Assembly: GCA_003116875.1 (NCBI GenBank)
Contig: BCKT01000007.1
Coordinates: 856,365-920,364 of the forward strand
DNA length: 64,000 nucleotides
Origin: Takashimella koratensis
Taxonomy: Eukaryota > Basidiomycota > Tremellomycetes > Trichosporonales > Tetragoniomycetaceae
Reading direction: 5' to 3'
This document shows positions 56,035 to 64,000 of the stretch, piece by piece. The notes below the pieces were generated by a model that was not told where the DNA came from, searched no databases, and was given only the letters and a program-made list of their open reading frames with translations. A program made the translations under genes and the position numbers. How positions within the stretch are numbered: the first letter of the stretch is position 1; each line of letters begins with the position of its first letter.

Positions 56035-58542
56035 TTACTGTCCTCCTCGATTCACAACAATCAACGCCCCCGCAAACTCTTCGTTCAATCTATCTGCACA
56101 TCTTTGACACCCGACAGTTTCTCTCACTGCACTGTACATTGCCTTGATGGCCACTTCATCGTCCGCCGCTCTGAACGCCTTGATCGCTGCGTCCACCGCT
56201 TTCGTTCTCAACCACTTGAACCGCCGATTCGCCAACGTATACCCCTCGCATCCGTCGCCGCGGATACAACGGAAGTGGAAGTTGTTGTAGTTTGCAGGTC
56301 GGTAAGGTGGTCCACGACGCAGCAGTCGTTCGATATCGGCATACCGCTTGTGCCTGACCGCATGGGTATCGACGAGTTCCGCCCAGTCAGTGGCAGGGAG
56401 GATAGAGGTGGCATACTTTGCTTCACGTGTGAGGTCGAGCCCGAAGAGTTTGGGTTGAATGTATGTGGAAAGATCGGTATCGCCAGCTGCGACGGCGATG
56501 GCGTATACTTCGAGAGTTGCGGACCCGATGGAGGGTACGTAAGCCCTGGAAAGAAGGCGAGCGACGAGGGGGATCTCGAGCGTTTGAGTGAGCGAAATGG
56601 CGGATTGGAGAACGCCGAGGCCAGCTTGGTGTTTTAGCGTCGGGAGAAGACGAGAGGGTAAGGCCCCCTCGATAGATGAACGAAGGAGGGACAAGACGAT
56701 AGCGAGAGGAGGAGAGGTTGTGTCCAGGTGGATGTGGGGAACATGCGATCCAGTCGGAGTGGAGTGGATAAGAGGAAGAGAGGGAATGGAAAGGCTGGAG
56801 AAGTATTTGCTGATTGCGGACAGAAGGGGAAGGGAGAAAGAGAACGAGACCCCGTCGGTACATGTGAAGACCGCCTGGGTCGGAACAGGTGGGAACGACG
56901 GGTGGAACTTGAGAGTACCGGCCGTGGTTGACATGGTGACAGGGAGAGGTAACGAACTCCCAGGCTGGATAGGTTGAATAGGATGGTTGACCAGCGTCTC
57001 GCTAGGAGTGGCGGTGTCGCGGCCGCGTGCCTTGTCGTGTTTCTGAGGATTACCGTACTCGTCTTCACTGTCGTTGTCGACGTCGTAAGTCTCGCCGTCT
57101 TCATCCTCATCTCGGTTTTCGTCTTTCAACCTCTTGGTGACCTGGCTGAGACCCCTGCTTCTCATCGGATTCCTATCGGCCTCTTCGGTCTTCATGCTCG
57201 GTTTGAGCGGGACCTGCCTCGGCGTCGACAGAGGCGCATACGGACCCGACCCTTTCTTCCGCCTCTCACTAAACCCTCCAAACCTCTGCCGGACTTTTTC
57301 GCTCCTCTCCCACTGCTCTGACCTGGACGCCGTTTCTGATCTGGCTGAGAAAGGAGTGGAAAAGGGCGATGGAGCGGGAAGGAGCGGGAAGGCGGAGAGT
57401 GAGGCGAAGGCGTTGGTAGTGTTGATTGGAGGCCGGGGCATGGCCACGTGTCCTGGGGCGCGGTAGAATCGTTTATCCGGGGAGGGGGAGTATGGACGTC
57501 GGCTGGGTGACACGATGATCTGGCGAACCTCGTTGTAAATGCGATCATGATCTTCTTCTTCTTCGTCGTCGCGATCGTTGTCGTTGTCATAGTCATTGTT
57601 GATTGCCTCGAGATCATTGTCATCGAACTGGTCGTCAAAATCATTGTGTTCTTCGTCTTCGGTGACATATTCCGTGTTGATATCCATCTGCTCGTTGTTG
57701 CCTCCGAGAATCACCTCGTCAATCTTGTCGTCCTGGTTGCTTCCAACGTCTGCTGAGTCGGTATTCGCTTGGCGTGTGGCAGTCGTCTGGCACGGAGGGT
57801 TGGGGACCGCCACTCCCTCGGATGGATTCGCCTCGTCGACAGCCGGTTCAACAGAAATGGGAGGATGCGTGTCGGCATGCGTGTCGTCAGGGAGACAGAG
57901 GTTCAGAGCCGAAGGAGAAGCCGGGAGTGAGTCAGGAAGGGGTACGTCGGCGATCGCCTGGCGATGGAGACTGGTGGCTGAGGTGATCGACAACTGGTTC
58001 GGAGAAGGGCTAGGTGGAAGAGGGATGGACAAGTGGGTAAACTGAGCGGAGCTCGAGAGTATTGAGTCCGAGAGCTCGGCATGGATGTGGTCGATATCGG
58101 ATGCCTCAAGGACTGGCGAGGCGGGTAGCGGGATGGATCCTGGATCAGAAGTTTCGTGTGACTGTTGAGCAGAATCCGCAGTCGTCGTTTCGATTTGCTG
58201 GATTTGGGACGAGCTCGCGAGGTCAGGCGAGGGATGTGGGAGACATCTGAGAGAGTCGGTTGGGCTGTGTACGGGCGACGCGGGTTTGGCGAGTGTGACG
58301 AGCCGAGCGTTCACTGAGTCAGCGGCTGACGTGACATGTCGGTCCTGGGCACGGAGCGACGAAGGGTGCGGGACGAGAGGGGTGGGCTCCACGGATGTCG
58401 CGCTGCTCGAGGCGATGGGGAGCGGTGAAAATGGGCCAGGGCTGGGTGGAGGGGTGGGTGAAGGCGGGTAGGCTCCCGGTAAGCTCGGGGAAGGCTGACG
58501 ACCTCGGGAATGACAGGATTCTTGGCTGCACTGGGAGCCCAT
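56035..58542 (-). CDS. BTB-like/Cys-pair family protein 1 (long form)
   Basis: Single-exon 835-aa gene, unnamed. The first 540 residues are Ser/Pro/Asp/Glu-rich and probably disordered, with a very acidic stretch near 290-330 (EDEEHNDFDDQFDDNDLEAI). The C-terminal 300 residues are folded: FTCTDGVSFSFSLPLLSAIS begins a BTB/POZ-like region (DG, F-x-F, hydrophobic helix), then SPPLAIVLSLLRSSIEGALP, TLEIPLVARLLSRAYVPSIG and LEVYAIAVAAGDTDLSTYIQ. The end has FRCIRGDGCEGYTLANRRFK and, about 45 residues on, VGCQRCADRLNEEFAG, a pair of Cys sites that may bind zinc. This order (BTB-like, helical, Cys pair, Cys pair) is repeated in the next genes on the same strand. No introns were needed, unlike its relatives. 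Confidence 0.78.
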   Translation of the reverse strand: MGSQCSQESCHSRGRQPSPSLPGAYPPSPTPPPSPGPFSPLPIASSSATSVEPTPLVPHPSSLRAQDRHVTSAADSVNARLVTLAKPASPVHSPTDSLRCLPHPSPDLASSSQIQQIETTTADSAQQSHETSDPGSIPLPASPVLEASDIDHIHAELSDSILSSSAQFTHLSIPLPPSPSPNQLSITSATSLHRQAIADVPLPDSLPASPSALNLCLPDDTHADTHPPISVEPAVDEANPSEGVAVPNPPCQTTATRQANTDSADVGSNQDDKIDEVILGGNNEQMDINTEYVTEDEEHNDFDDQFDDNDLEAINNDYDNDNDRDDEEEEDHDRIYNEVRQIIVSPSRRPYSPSPDKRFYRAPGHVAMPRPPINTTNAFASLSAFPLLPAPSPFSTPFSARSETASRSEQWERSEKVRQRFGGFSERRKKGSGPYAPLSTPRQVPLKPSMKTEEADRNPMRSRGLSQVTKRLKDENRDEDEDGETYDVDNDSEDEYGNPQKHDKARGRDTATPSETLVNHPIQPIQPGSSLPLPVTMSTTAGTLKFHPSFPPVPTQAVFTCTDGVSFSFSLPLLSAISKYFSSLSIPSLPLIHSTPTGSHVPHIHLDTTSPPLAIVLSLLRSSIEGALPSRLLPTLKHQAGLGVLQSAISLTQTLEIPLVARLLSRAYVPSIGSATLEVYAIAVAAGDTDLSTYIQPKLFGLDLTREAKYATSILPATDWAELVDTHAVRHKRYADIERLLRRGPPYRPANYNNFHFRCIRGDGCEGYTLANRRFKWLRTKAVDAAIKAFRAADDEVAIKAMYSAVRETVGCQRCADRLNEEFAGALIVVNRGGQ

Positions 58543-58912
58543 TATGGACCGCGGAAGCGTCTGTGGCTGCGGGAGATGAGAGGGAGCGGTGTGAGACAGC
58601 TGGAGGGATGAGAGGAGCTTGAGGTCGGCGAATGAGAAGGACGACAGAGGTTGGCGATGTCAGAGATGATGTGAACAGTTAAGAATCAAAGAGAGGGGGG
58701 AAAAGAGAGGAAGTTCTGGTCTCAAGTAGTCAGTCGACAGGCGCGACAGGAGCGAGGGCTGAGGTGAGCAATGATCACTCTCTAGATGTCCAACTAATTT
58801 TGCATCGTTTCCATCACGCGATCCTACCACTCAACATCACATCAGCCCGATCATTTAGCGTCACCCGATCGGCAGGAACATTCACGTGGGAGGGTGTTCT
58901 GTCAAAGTCGAG
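58543..58912. promoter_or_regulatory. Promoter of BTB-like gene 1 and 3' flank of gene 2
   Basis: No gene or repeat is seen over these 370 bases. Confidence 0.5.
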
Positions 58913-60057
58913 TTATCCGTGTATGGTATAACCCTCGGTAGGAAGCACTGGATGAGCTGCGGGTGCGGGCGGTGAGCCCGCGGGCGGTCCTGAAGATGTT
59001 GGAGGTGTGCCCCGCGTTGGAAGAGTCGGGGCCATTGGAAGCGTCGGGGTGGCTGGAAGCCTCGGTCGCCTTGGAGGCGTGGGGGTTGGGACTTCTCCAC
59101 AGAAGAAACATGGTAGAGCCTCCCGGCGAGGCGGGGGTTGAGTTAGGTCTCGGTTCTCAAATGCCATTGCGTATAAAACGGGGACAACGAGAAGTCCCTG
59201 AGCTACCTCTCGTCTACATGATGAGCAGGTCACAATGTGAACCTCGTTACTCTGTACTCAGCATTAGGCAAAGTCAAGTGAACTCACAAGGTACCGAATC
59301 CACCATCGATCGAACCGCGCTCGGTCACTTTCATTGTACCACACGTCTTGAAGAAGTGCCAGCTTGTGCAACGCTTTTTCGCATTTACGGGTTCTCAGCA
59401 TCGCTGGTACCCAGTGAGGGATTGGGGAACGGTTTCCTGGTGTCCTCCAATAGTTAAACAGCATTTTCATAACCTCGTGCTCGTCCGTCACGCTCGCGAG
59501 CACAAATGTCTCCCAGGGATCAACTCGTTCCGAGATCTCTCGATAGGGACTTAAGATGGCCTCGATAATCTTGGGAAATTGGTACGTGCTGCAAATGTCG
59601 AGCGCGTCTAGCTCCGTCTCCATTGACGTACGCGAAAAGAGTTTCGGATGCGCAGCGGATCCTCCCGCGTCTTGAGATGCTAGGTATCGGCAACAATGGA
59701 AAACAAAGCTGAGTCCATTAGAGCTCGCCTCGAGAACGGCCAGCTTCTCGCCATTGTTCGTTCTCTCAACATCGTCCGAGATCGTGTCTCTGAAAACCGA
59801 CCCGTACTTGGCGAGGGTGTCGAAGCAGAAACGGAAGTATATCCCATCGTCACTAGCCAGGAATGTTTCTCCTCCGGTCCATGCGATCCATTCGGGATGG
59901 AAACGTCGCCCGAGAGCGTCCGTTGGCAAAGTCACTGGCAATATCAGTCGCTACGAGCCAGCTTTGGATGAACGGCATCTCATGTGAGAGAGAAGAGGTG
60001 AAGCAGAGGGGGGGAGATAGGGTCACGAGCTGCCTTACCCGTCGTTGTGTTAACCAT
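58913..60057 (-). CDS. BTB-like/Cys-pair family protein 2
   Basis: 331-aa protein from three exons: 60057-60039 (19 nt, MVNTTT), 59934-59288 and 59242-58913, total 996 nt. The main exon begins VTLPTDALGRRFHPEWIAWT, then the BTB-like strand FLASDDGIYFRFCFDTLAKY, GLSFVFHCCRYLASQD, ELDALDICSTYQFPKIIEAI and DPWETFVLASVTDEHEVMKM. The last exon starts VHIVTCSSCRREVAQGLLVV and has CFFC about 45 residues later, then a Pro/Thr-rich tail ending EGYTIHG. The two CxxC pairs suggest a four-Cys zinc site. Intron 2 is phase 0 and lies just before the first Cys pair, exactly as in relatives 3 and 5. Function unknown. Confidence 0.78.
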
Positions 60058-60490
60058 TGTCTGTGCGAAACTAAAATCAATGGTTGGATGTCATGCAAAG
60101 GCAAAAAGAGGAGAACGATCAAACGAAGTGTAACATGAGATCAAATTCCCTTCCAGCTCAACTCTGCTCCAGAATAGAGTTCAAAAATCGCTCCGCAACG
60201 CGTCTTCAACTTTGAACCACAATGTTGGCCACCAAGCAGCAGAACGGTGAACTCTTCCTGTGACCAGGATACATTCTCCCTCGCGATTGCGTTGCGCTTG
60301 AACAAAGCGCTGCCATTGCCACTGGACGCTCGAGGCAAACTACTAATTGACGTACATCCATGCTCCTCACTAGTCTACACTAGGACCCGAGCTTCTGTGA
60401 AGTCCTTTGATTTCTTCGCTCGCTGACGTTCGCTGGCGCAGGGATCGTGGTCAAGTGATATGTCATATGTTTCTCATTCAACTCCCTGAC
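60058..60490. promoter_or_regulatory. Region between BTB-like genes 2 and 3
   Basis: This 433-base stretch holds the promoter of gene 2 and the 3' flank of gene 3. Short open frames lack splice support. Confidence 0.5.
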
Positions 60491-61535
60491 TTATCTAATC
60501 CACACAAGATCTTTGGGGAGGGACTCGATGTATGCTGTTTGCTTCTCAATCGCAAAGGTACGCTCGTGCTTCCACATCGCTTCCTCCCACAGAATACGCG
60601 ACTCGTTGGAGATACGATCAAATAAGAGAGTTTTCAGGGAGCGCAAGCAAGGATGTTCACAGGGTCTCCTGCATTGCTTGCAACGATGCGCCTCGTTTAT
60701 TCGAGGTCGAGTGTTGTCGTGTTCCTCAAAATGGTAGGAATATATAATCGAATAGACCCTCCTCTGCCAAAAACGAAGAGAGCCCTCGCACGTTCGACAA
60801 CTCATGACGTACACGCGGTCATCCTGCCACGTTGTCGTTGTCAGTAAGGAAAAGCGTATCCAGCTTCCCACTCACAGTGTACTTGCTAATCATTCGCCTA
60901 GTGAACTTTGCCCCTTTAAGCGAGAGCATCAACTCCATCTTCATTAATGCCCGAGATTGGTCGCGCGCTTTGAGTGCAGATTTGGCCCAATTGCGCACGG
61001 TAGGACTATGGAACAGCTTTTGACTCCTCCCAAACAAATCCCTTGCTATCCCATGGTCATCGGCCACCATCACAAGAACCAAAAGCTTCCACGGGTCTTC
61101 TCGTTTCATCTGAATAGGATCGATGTACGGCTCCAAAATAGCGGAAATGACCGCGCTCATGTCGTAAGTCTTGCAGAACAAGAGCGCGTCCATCTCCAGC
61201 TCGAGTCGAGGAAACCACTGTTTGACGGCTTCTCCTTTCATTTCCTCGAACGGGAAGCGGTCTGGATATTGCCCGCGCCCGTGCTCCAACTGCAAAATAC
61301 AATGAAAGACCAAGTCCAGGACATTGCTGTTTGTGTCGGGGAGCGTGATAACCTCTTCGGTTGAGGTCGAAGAAGAGAGGAAAGGGACATCGGCAGTGTC
61401 CTCAATGACCTGGGAGTACTTCTTAAAAAGAGCGAACGGAAAATGAAGGCACACATTGTCGTTGCCAGATTCGAACACCATCGAGTCGTCGGTGGAGGTC
61501 CACCCCGAATGAAAGATCCTTCCCGGCGGGTTCAT
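60491..61535 (-). CDS. BTB-like/Cys-pair family protein 3
   Basis: 330-aa protein in two exons, 61535-60876 and 60823-60491 (993 nt). It begins MNPPGRIFHSGWTSTDDSMV, the BTB-like strand continues FESGNDNVCLHFPFALFKKY, then NVLDLVFHCILQLEHGRGQY, LEMDALLFCKTYDMSAVISA and DPWKLLVLVMVADDHGIARD, aligning with relative 2 in order and spacing. The last exon begins DDRVYVMSCRTCEGSLRFWQ and has HRCKQCRRPCEHPC further on, giving CxxC plus CxxCxxxCxxxC. The intron is phase 0, after ISKYT. By analogy with relatives 2 and 4 a 19-nt first exon might exist upstream; I could not find one, so the ATG at 61535 is used. Confidence 0.77.
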
Positions 61536-61964
61536 AGCAGTGAGAAAGATGCCGGATCGCGAGAAAAGCGCTGGATGTGGATGAAAGATGCAGCAGGTCT
61601 GAAAGCATTAATGGTATTTTGTATCGGTACTGATGAAAAAGCAACTCACAAGCTATTTGTATTAAGAAGGGGACGGTGCTGTGTCGAAAAGGTCATCCAA
61701 ACGCAAGTGAGTGAGGATATGAGAGGTGATGGTGATAAGCTGAGAGCGTTCCCCTTCATCGACCAAATTATTAACTCATCGCTTGCGTGTCCTCCTTCAT
61801 TTAAAGTTTGTACATTTCAGCAAGATACCATTGGCACTATTGCCCCCAAATCGTCATCTGGATGATTGCTTTGTATGAGAACCAGCCAAGCAAATGTAGC
61901 AAAAGGAATCCCCCACATAGTGAGAACACAAGAGGCATGCATTATCCTTCGTTCAACTTTCCAA
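61536..61964. promoter_or_regulatory. Region between BTB-like genes 3 and 4
   Basis: 429 bases without a supported gene; AT-richer than the coding flanks. Confidence 0.5.
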
Positions 61965-62990
61965 TTATCCAGTCCTCGAAAGTCTTACAGATGTCACCTT
62001 GCTGAAAGCGTCTCCAGCAGACAGGGCAACGAGGTGGGTCAAGCTGTACAACTCCCAAGCAGATTTCAAGAAGAATTTGAGCGACTGTATGGTGCGTCTG
62101 GCCACGGACATCGTCAAAGGGGCATTCGATGCGCTGTTGGTCGGACTCGTTAAATCTACACGAACGACAGGTGGGAAGCCTGTCAACCTGGATGAAATTT
62201 CAGCCTTTATTATGGTTTTGCACTCTTCCTTCAGTGATTGATAGACACTGACGTTGTATTGTCGCACCAAGTCGACCGAGTTGGAAACCGTCATACAGTC
62301 CCACAGCAGATCTCCCATGCGGGAGATATGACCTTGGTATTCACGATGGATATCAAGCTGCCACCAGGGCTCCCAATTGACTTGATTCCCCCTATCATAG
62401 ATACATTCCAAGAATGGCGCCCTGGCGAGGCTCTTCTCGTCCGCAAGTAACGCGGTCATCAAGTAGTCGAACTGGGCTACAGGATCGTCCCTTCGAGAAG
62501 CGGTCACCGTGATTTTAAACGCCGCTCCAGATAAGCCCAATGATCGTGCTGATACAAGGGCATTGGCCACGGTTCTGACATCCTGAACCTCAGCAACGTC
62601 CATCATCTGGTTGTTGAGGTTTTTTTGTGTCGCTTCGAGTAGAAGCGCCAAGCCTGCGGCGTCCGGTTCTCCGAACATCAAAGTCTGGAATTCCTCCGAT
62701 CTGGAATTGGGCGCGGGTGGCTGTCCCATATCCGCCCATCCTTGTCTCTCTGCCATACCTCTGATTAGGCCAGAGGCTCGAAAGAGTAGGTGAACGGGGA
62801 AATGAAAGTATACCCCATTATTGGACCTGACCAGAGTTGGGATCTCTTTGTTACTCCATCGGGGATGAAGGTTTGTGCTGGCAACTCCATCGTAGGGAAT
62901 GAGGGCTGAAAAGGGAAGGAAGTCAGAATGATTGAGACGACTGATCTGTGAAAGCAAGTGCCTCAACTTACAGATGATTCTTGGGGCCAT
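61965..62990 (-). CDS. BTB-like family protein 4, Cys pairs lost
   Basis: 319-aa protein from two exons: 62990-62972 (19 nt, MAPRII) and 62905-61965 (941 nt). The intron removes a 66-nt segment with a TTTTCAG acceptor. After the junction: SLIPYDGVASTNLHPRWSNK, the BTB-like strand LVRSNNGVYFHFPVHLLFRA, DAAGLALLLEATQKNLN and ALVSARSLGLSGAAFKITVT, DDPVAQFDYLMTALLADEKS. The region where relatives have Cys pairs reads VYQSLKEECKTIIKAEISSR with no CxxC, and the tail (SLKFFLKSAWELYSLTHLVA) is different. So the family fold is kept but the presumed zinc site is gone. The 19-nt first exon and phase-1 intron match relative 2. Confidence 0.72.
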   Translation of the reverse strand: MAPRIICKLRHLLSQISRLNHSDFLPFSALIPYDGVASTNLHPRWSNKEIPTLVRSNNGVYFHFPVHLLFRASGLIRGMAERQGWADMGQPPAPNSRSEEFQTLMFGEPDAAGLALLLEATQKNLNNQMMDVAEVQDVRTVANALVSARSLGLSGAAFKITVTASRRDDPVAQFDYLMTALLADEKSLARAPFLECIYDRGNQVNWEPWWQLDIHREYQGHISRMGDLLWDCMTVSNSVDLVRQYNVSVYQSLKEECKTIIKAEISSRLTGFPPVVRVDLTSPTNSASNAPLTMSVARRTIQSLKFFLKSAWELYSLTHLVALSAGDAFSKVTSVRLSRTG

Positions 62991-63483
62991 TTTTAGCTAT
63001 TCAGATTGTGGTCTGCTGACAGTGGTTGATAGCGAAGAGGATTCAAAGCTTGGGAAGGAAGGAGAGAGAGAGAGAGAGAGCGATGGTGTAACAAGCGAAA
63101 TTCGCCGTGATCATGCTTTGCTTTTTATAATCTCATGGCAGCACATCTTCCAGATACAGTTAGTAGGGGAGAGTAGGGGACGTGGGCACTCGCTCAATAG
63201 GGAGTGGGAACCTGGAATCACAAGTTGGGGCAAATTAAGTTGCCGAGCCAAACTGAAATTGGCAATGAACTTAGGGAAAACGATGGTTCATTTGGTATCG
63301 GAACGGTTAAACCATACATCTTTACTCATTAAGGACACTGCAAGCTGCACGATTGACAAGTAACAGAAGACTACGGGATGAGGAACGGCAATGCTTTGGT
63401 TCAACCTGAGATCCATGATTTGACAACCAAAAACGAAACGTGAAGAAATTGGTTCAAATACACGCTCTCGCCAGACATTTCAA
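62991..63483. promoter_or_regulatory. Region between BTB-like genes 4 and 5
   Basis: This 493-base stretch includes a GA dinucleotide run near 63062-63080 just upstream of gene 4. No gene is supported. Confidence 0.5.
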
Positions 63484-64000
63484 TCATGAACCGCGAAGTT
63501 TCCAGCGACGTGTTGAACCGAGGCAATCTACCAACGGGATAGTACGGATGGTGGAGTCAACTCTTTTGCAGATGAAACAACAATGTTGTTGCTCGTCCGA
63601 AAAAGCAGAATCTTCGAAGAGGTGGGAATAAAGGATTGGGCCGACATGAGACGACCACATAAAGAGTGACCCTAGGCATTGATTGCAGGTTGTCACCATC
63701 ACGCGGTGAGGAATCTGATTACAGCATAGTCAGAGGAGTTTGACGAGGCATAAGCTCAAACACACTCACGTTGTAGATATGAATCACATCCCTCAGTTTT
63801 TTGGGCACGTACCCCGCCTGCTTGACTCGAGTAAGAAGTTCCAACATCTTTCTTGCTACTGGGTATTCTGTATCCGTGATGAGCGTCCAAGCTTGGTTGA
63901 TCACCGGCGACAGCCCCGTTCGGGGGTCCAGGCAGTCCCTGAATGCGCTTTCAATCAGGCTAGGTTCGACCGCTACGCTCGCCAGGATAAATCTTCTCCA
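63484..64000 (-). CDS. BTB-like/Cys-pair family protein 5 (partial, runs off the window)
   Basis: Only the C-terminal part lies in the window. The first visible exon (64000-63770) is open to the edge and reads WRRFILASVAVEPSLIESAF, then VINQAWTLITDTEYPVARKM and LRDVIHIYN. This matches the DPWETFVLASVTDEHEVMK region of relative 2. A phase-0 intron follows, then the last exon 63714-63484: IPHRVMVTTCNQCLGSLFMW, SSHVGPILYSHLFEDSAFSD and HCCFICKRVDSTIRTIPLVD, with the two Cys pairs CNQC and CFIC. The BTB-like half must lie beyond position 64000. Confidence 0.75.

Noticed and set aside
56104..56637. Plus-strand frame within BTB-like gene 1
   Set aside because: Antisense shadow of a long, single-exon, motif-bearing gene on the minus strand.
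1..64000. tRNA or rRNA genes
   Set aside because: I looked for B-box-like GGTTCRANYCC strings and their reverse complements on both strands and found none with a matching A-box and foldable arms. A covariance-model scan would be needed to be sure.
1..64000. Transposons, retroelements or CRISPR arrays
   Set aside because: No reverse transcriptase, integrase or transposase motif, no long terminal or inverted repeats, and no regularly spaced repeats were seen. The short repeats present are microsatellites or coding repeats.

Overview
The window is nuclear DNA from a fungus, most likely a basidiomycete. The genes are compact and broken by many short introns of roughly 40-80 nt with GT..AG ends and CTGAC/CTAAC-like branch sites. 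5' leaders are CT-rich, and genes sit on both strands a few hundred bases apart. Housekeeping proteins (Cdc45, Cwc22, Imp4, Alg5, Agm1/Pcm1, Erv2, Ppn1, a complex I subunit) are clearly fungal. I favour a yeast-like Agaricomycotina such as Tremellomycetes, but that placement is inference.

Layout. 0-10 kb: an Atx1-type copper chaperone (+), an Erv2/ALR sulfhydryl oxidase (-), a 1,233-residue Ser/Pro-rich protein of unknown function (+) and Alg5 dolichyl-phosphate glucosyltransferase (+). 10-13 kb: the replication factor Cdc45 (-). 13.3-18.6 kb: an island of five small unrecognised genes, all on the minus strand. 19-25 kb: a SET-domain protein (+), a small inner-membrane-like protein built from micro-exons (-) and a type I membrane protein with a mucin-like cytoplasmic tail (-). 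25-36 kb: an APC-family amino acid/choline permease (+) behind a long upstream region with a cluster of GATA sites, then a divergent pair whose proteins both end in peroxisomal targeting-like tripeptides (an orphan ending ARL, and an acyl-CoA synthetase ending AKL). 36-45 kb: spliceosome factor Cwc22 (-), phosphoacetylglucosamine mutase (+), a MEMO-family protein (+) and a 78-residue complex I subunit (-). 46-55 kb: a divergent Pumilio-type RNA-binding protein (+), the U3 snoRNP protein Imp4 (-) and an endopolyphosphatase (+).

56-64 kb: five genes in a row on the minus strand, the last cut by the window edge, share a degenerate BTB/POZ-like fold. Four of them carry a C-terminal double-cysteine (Zn-knuckle-like) module. 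In three members this module is a separate last exon after an intron at the same place and phase, and two members share an identical 19-nt first coding exon. This tandem family is the most distinctive thing in the window.

Most of the other genes are functionally independent neighbours, as is usual in fungi. The exceptions where context helps are the divergent peroxisome-signal pair at 30-36 kb, the minus-strand orphan island and the BTB-zinc cluster. I saw no transposon, rRNA, convincing tRNA or CRISPR array.
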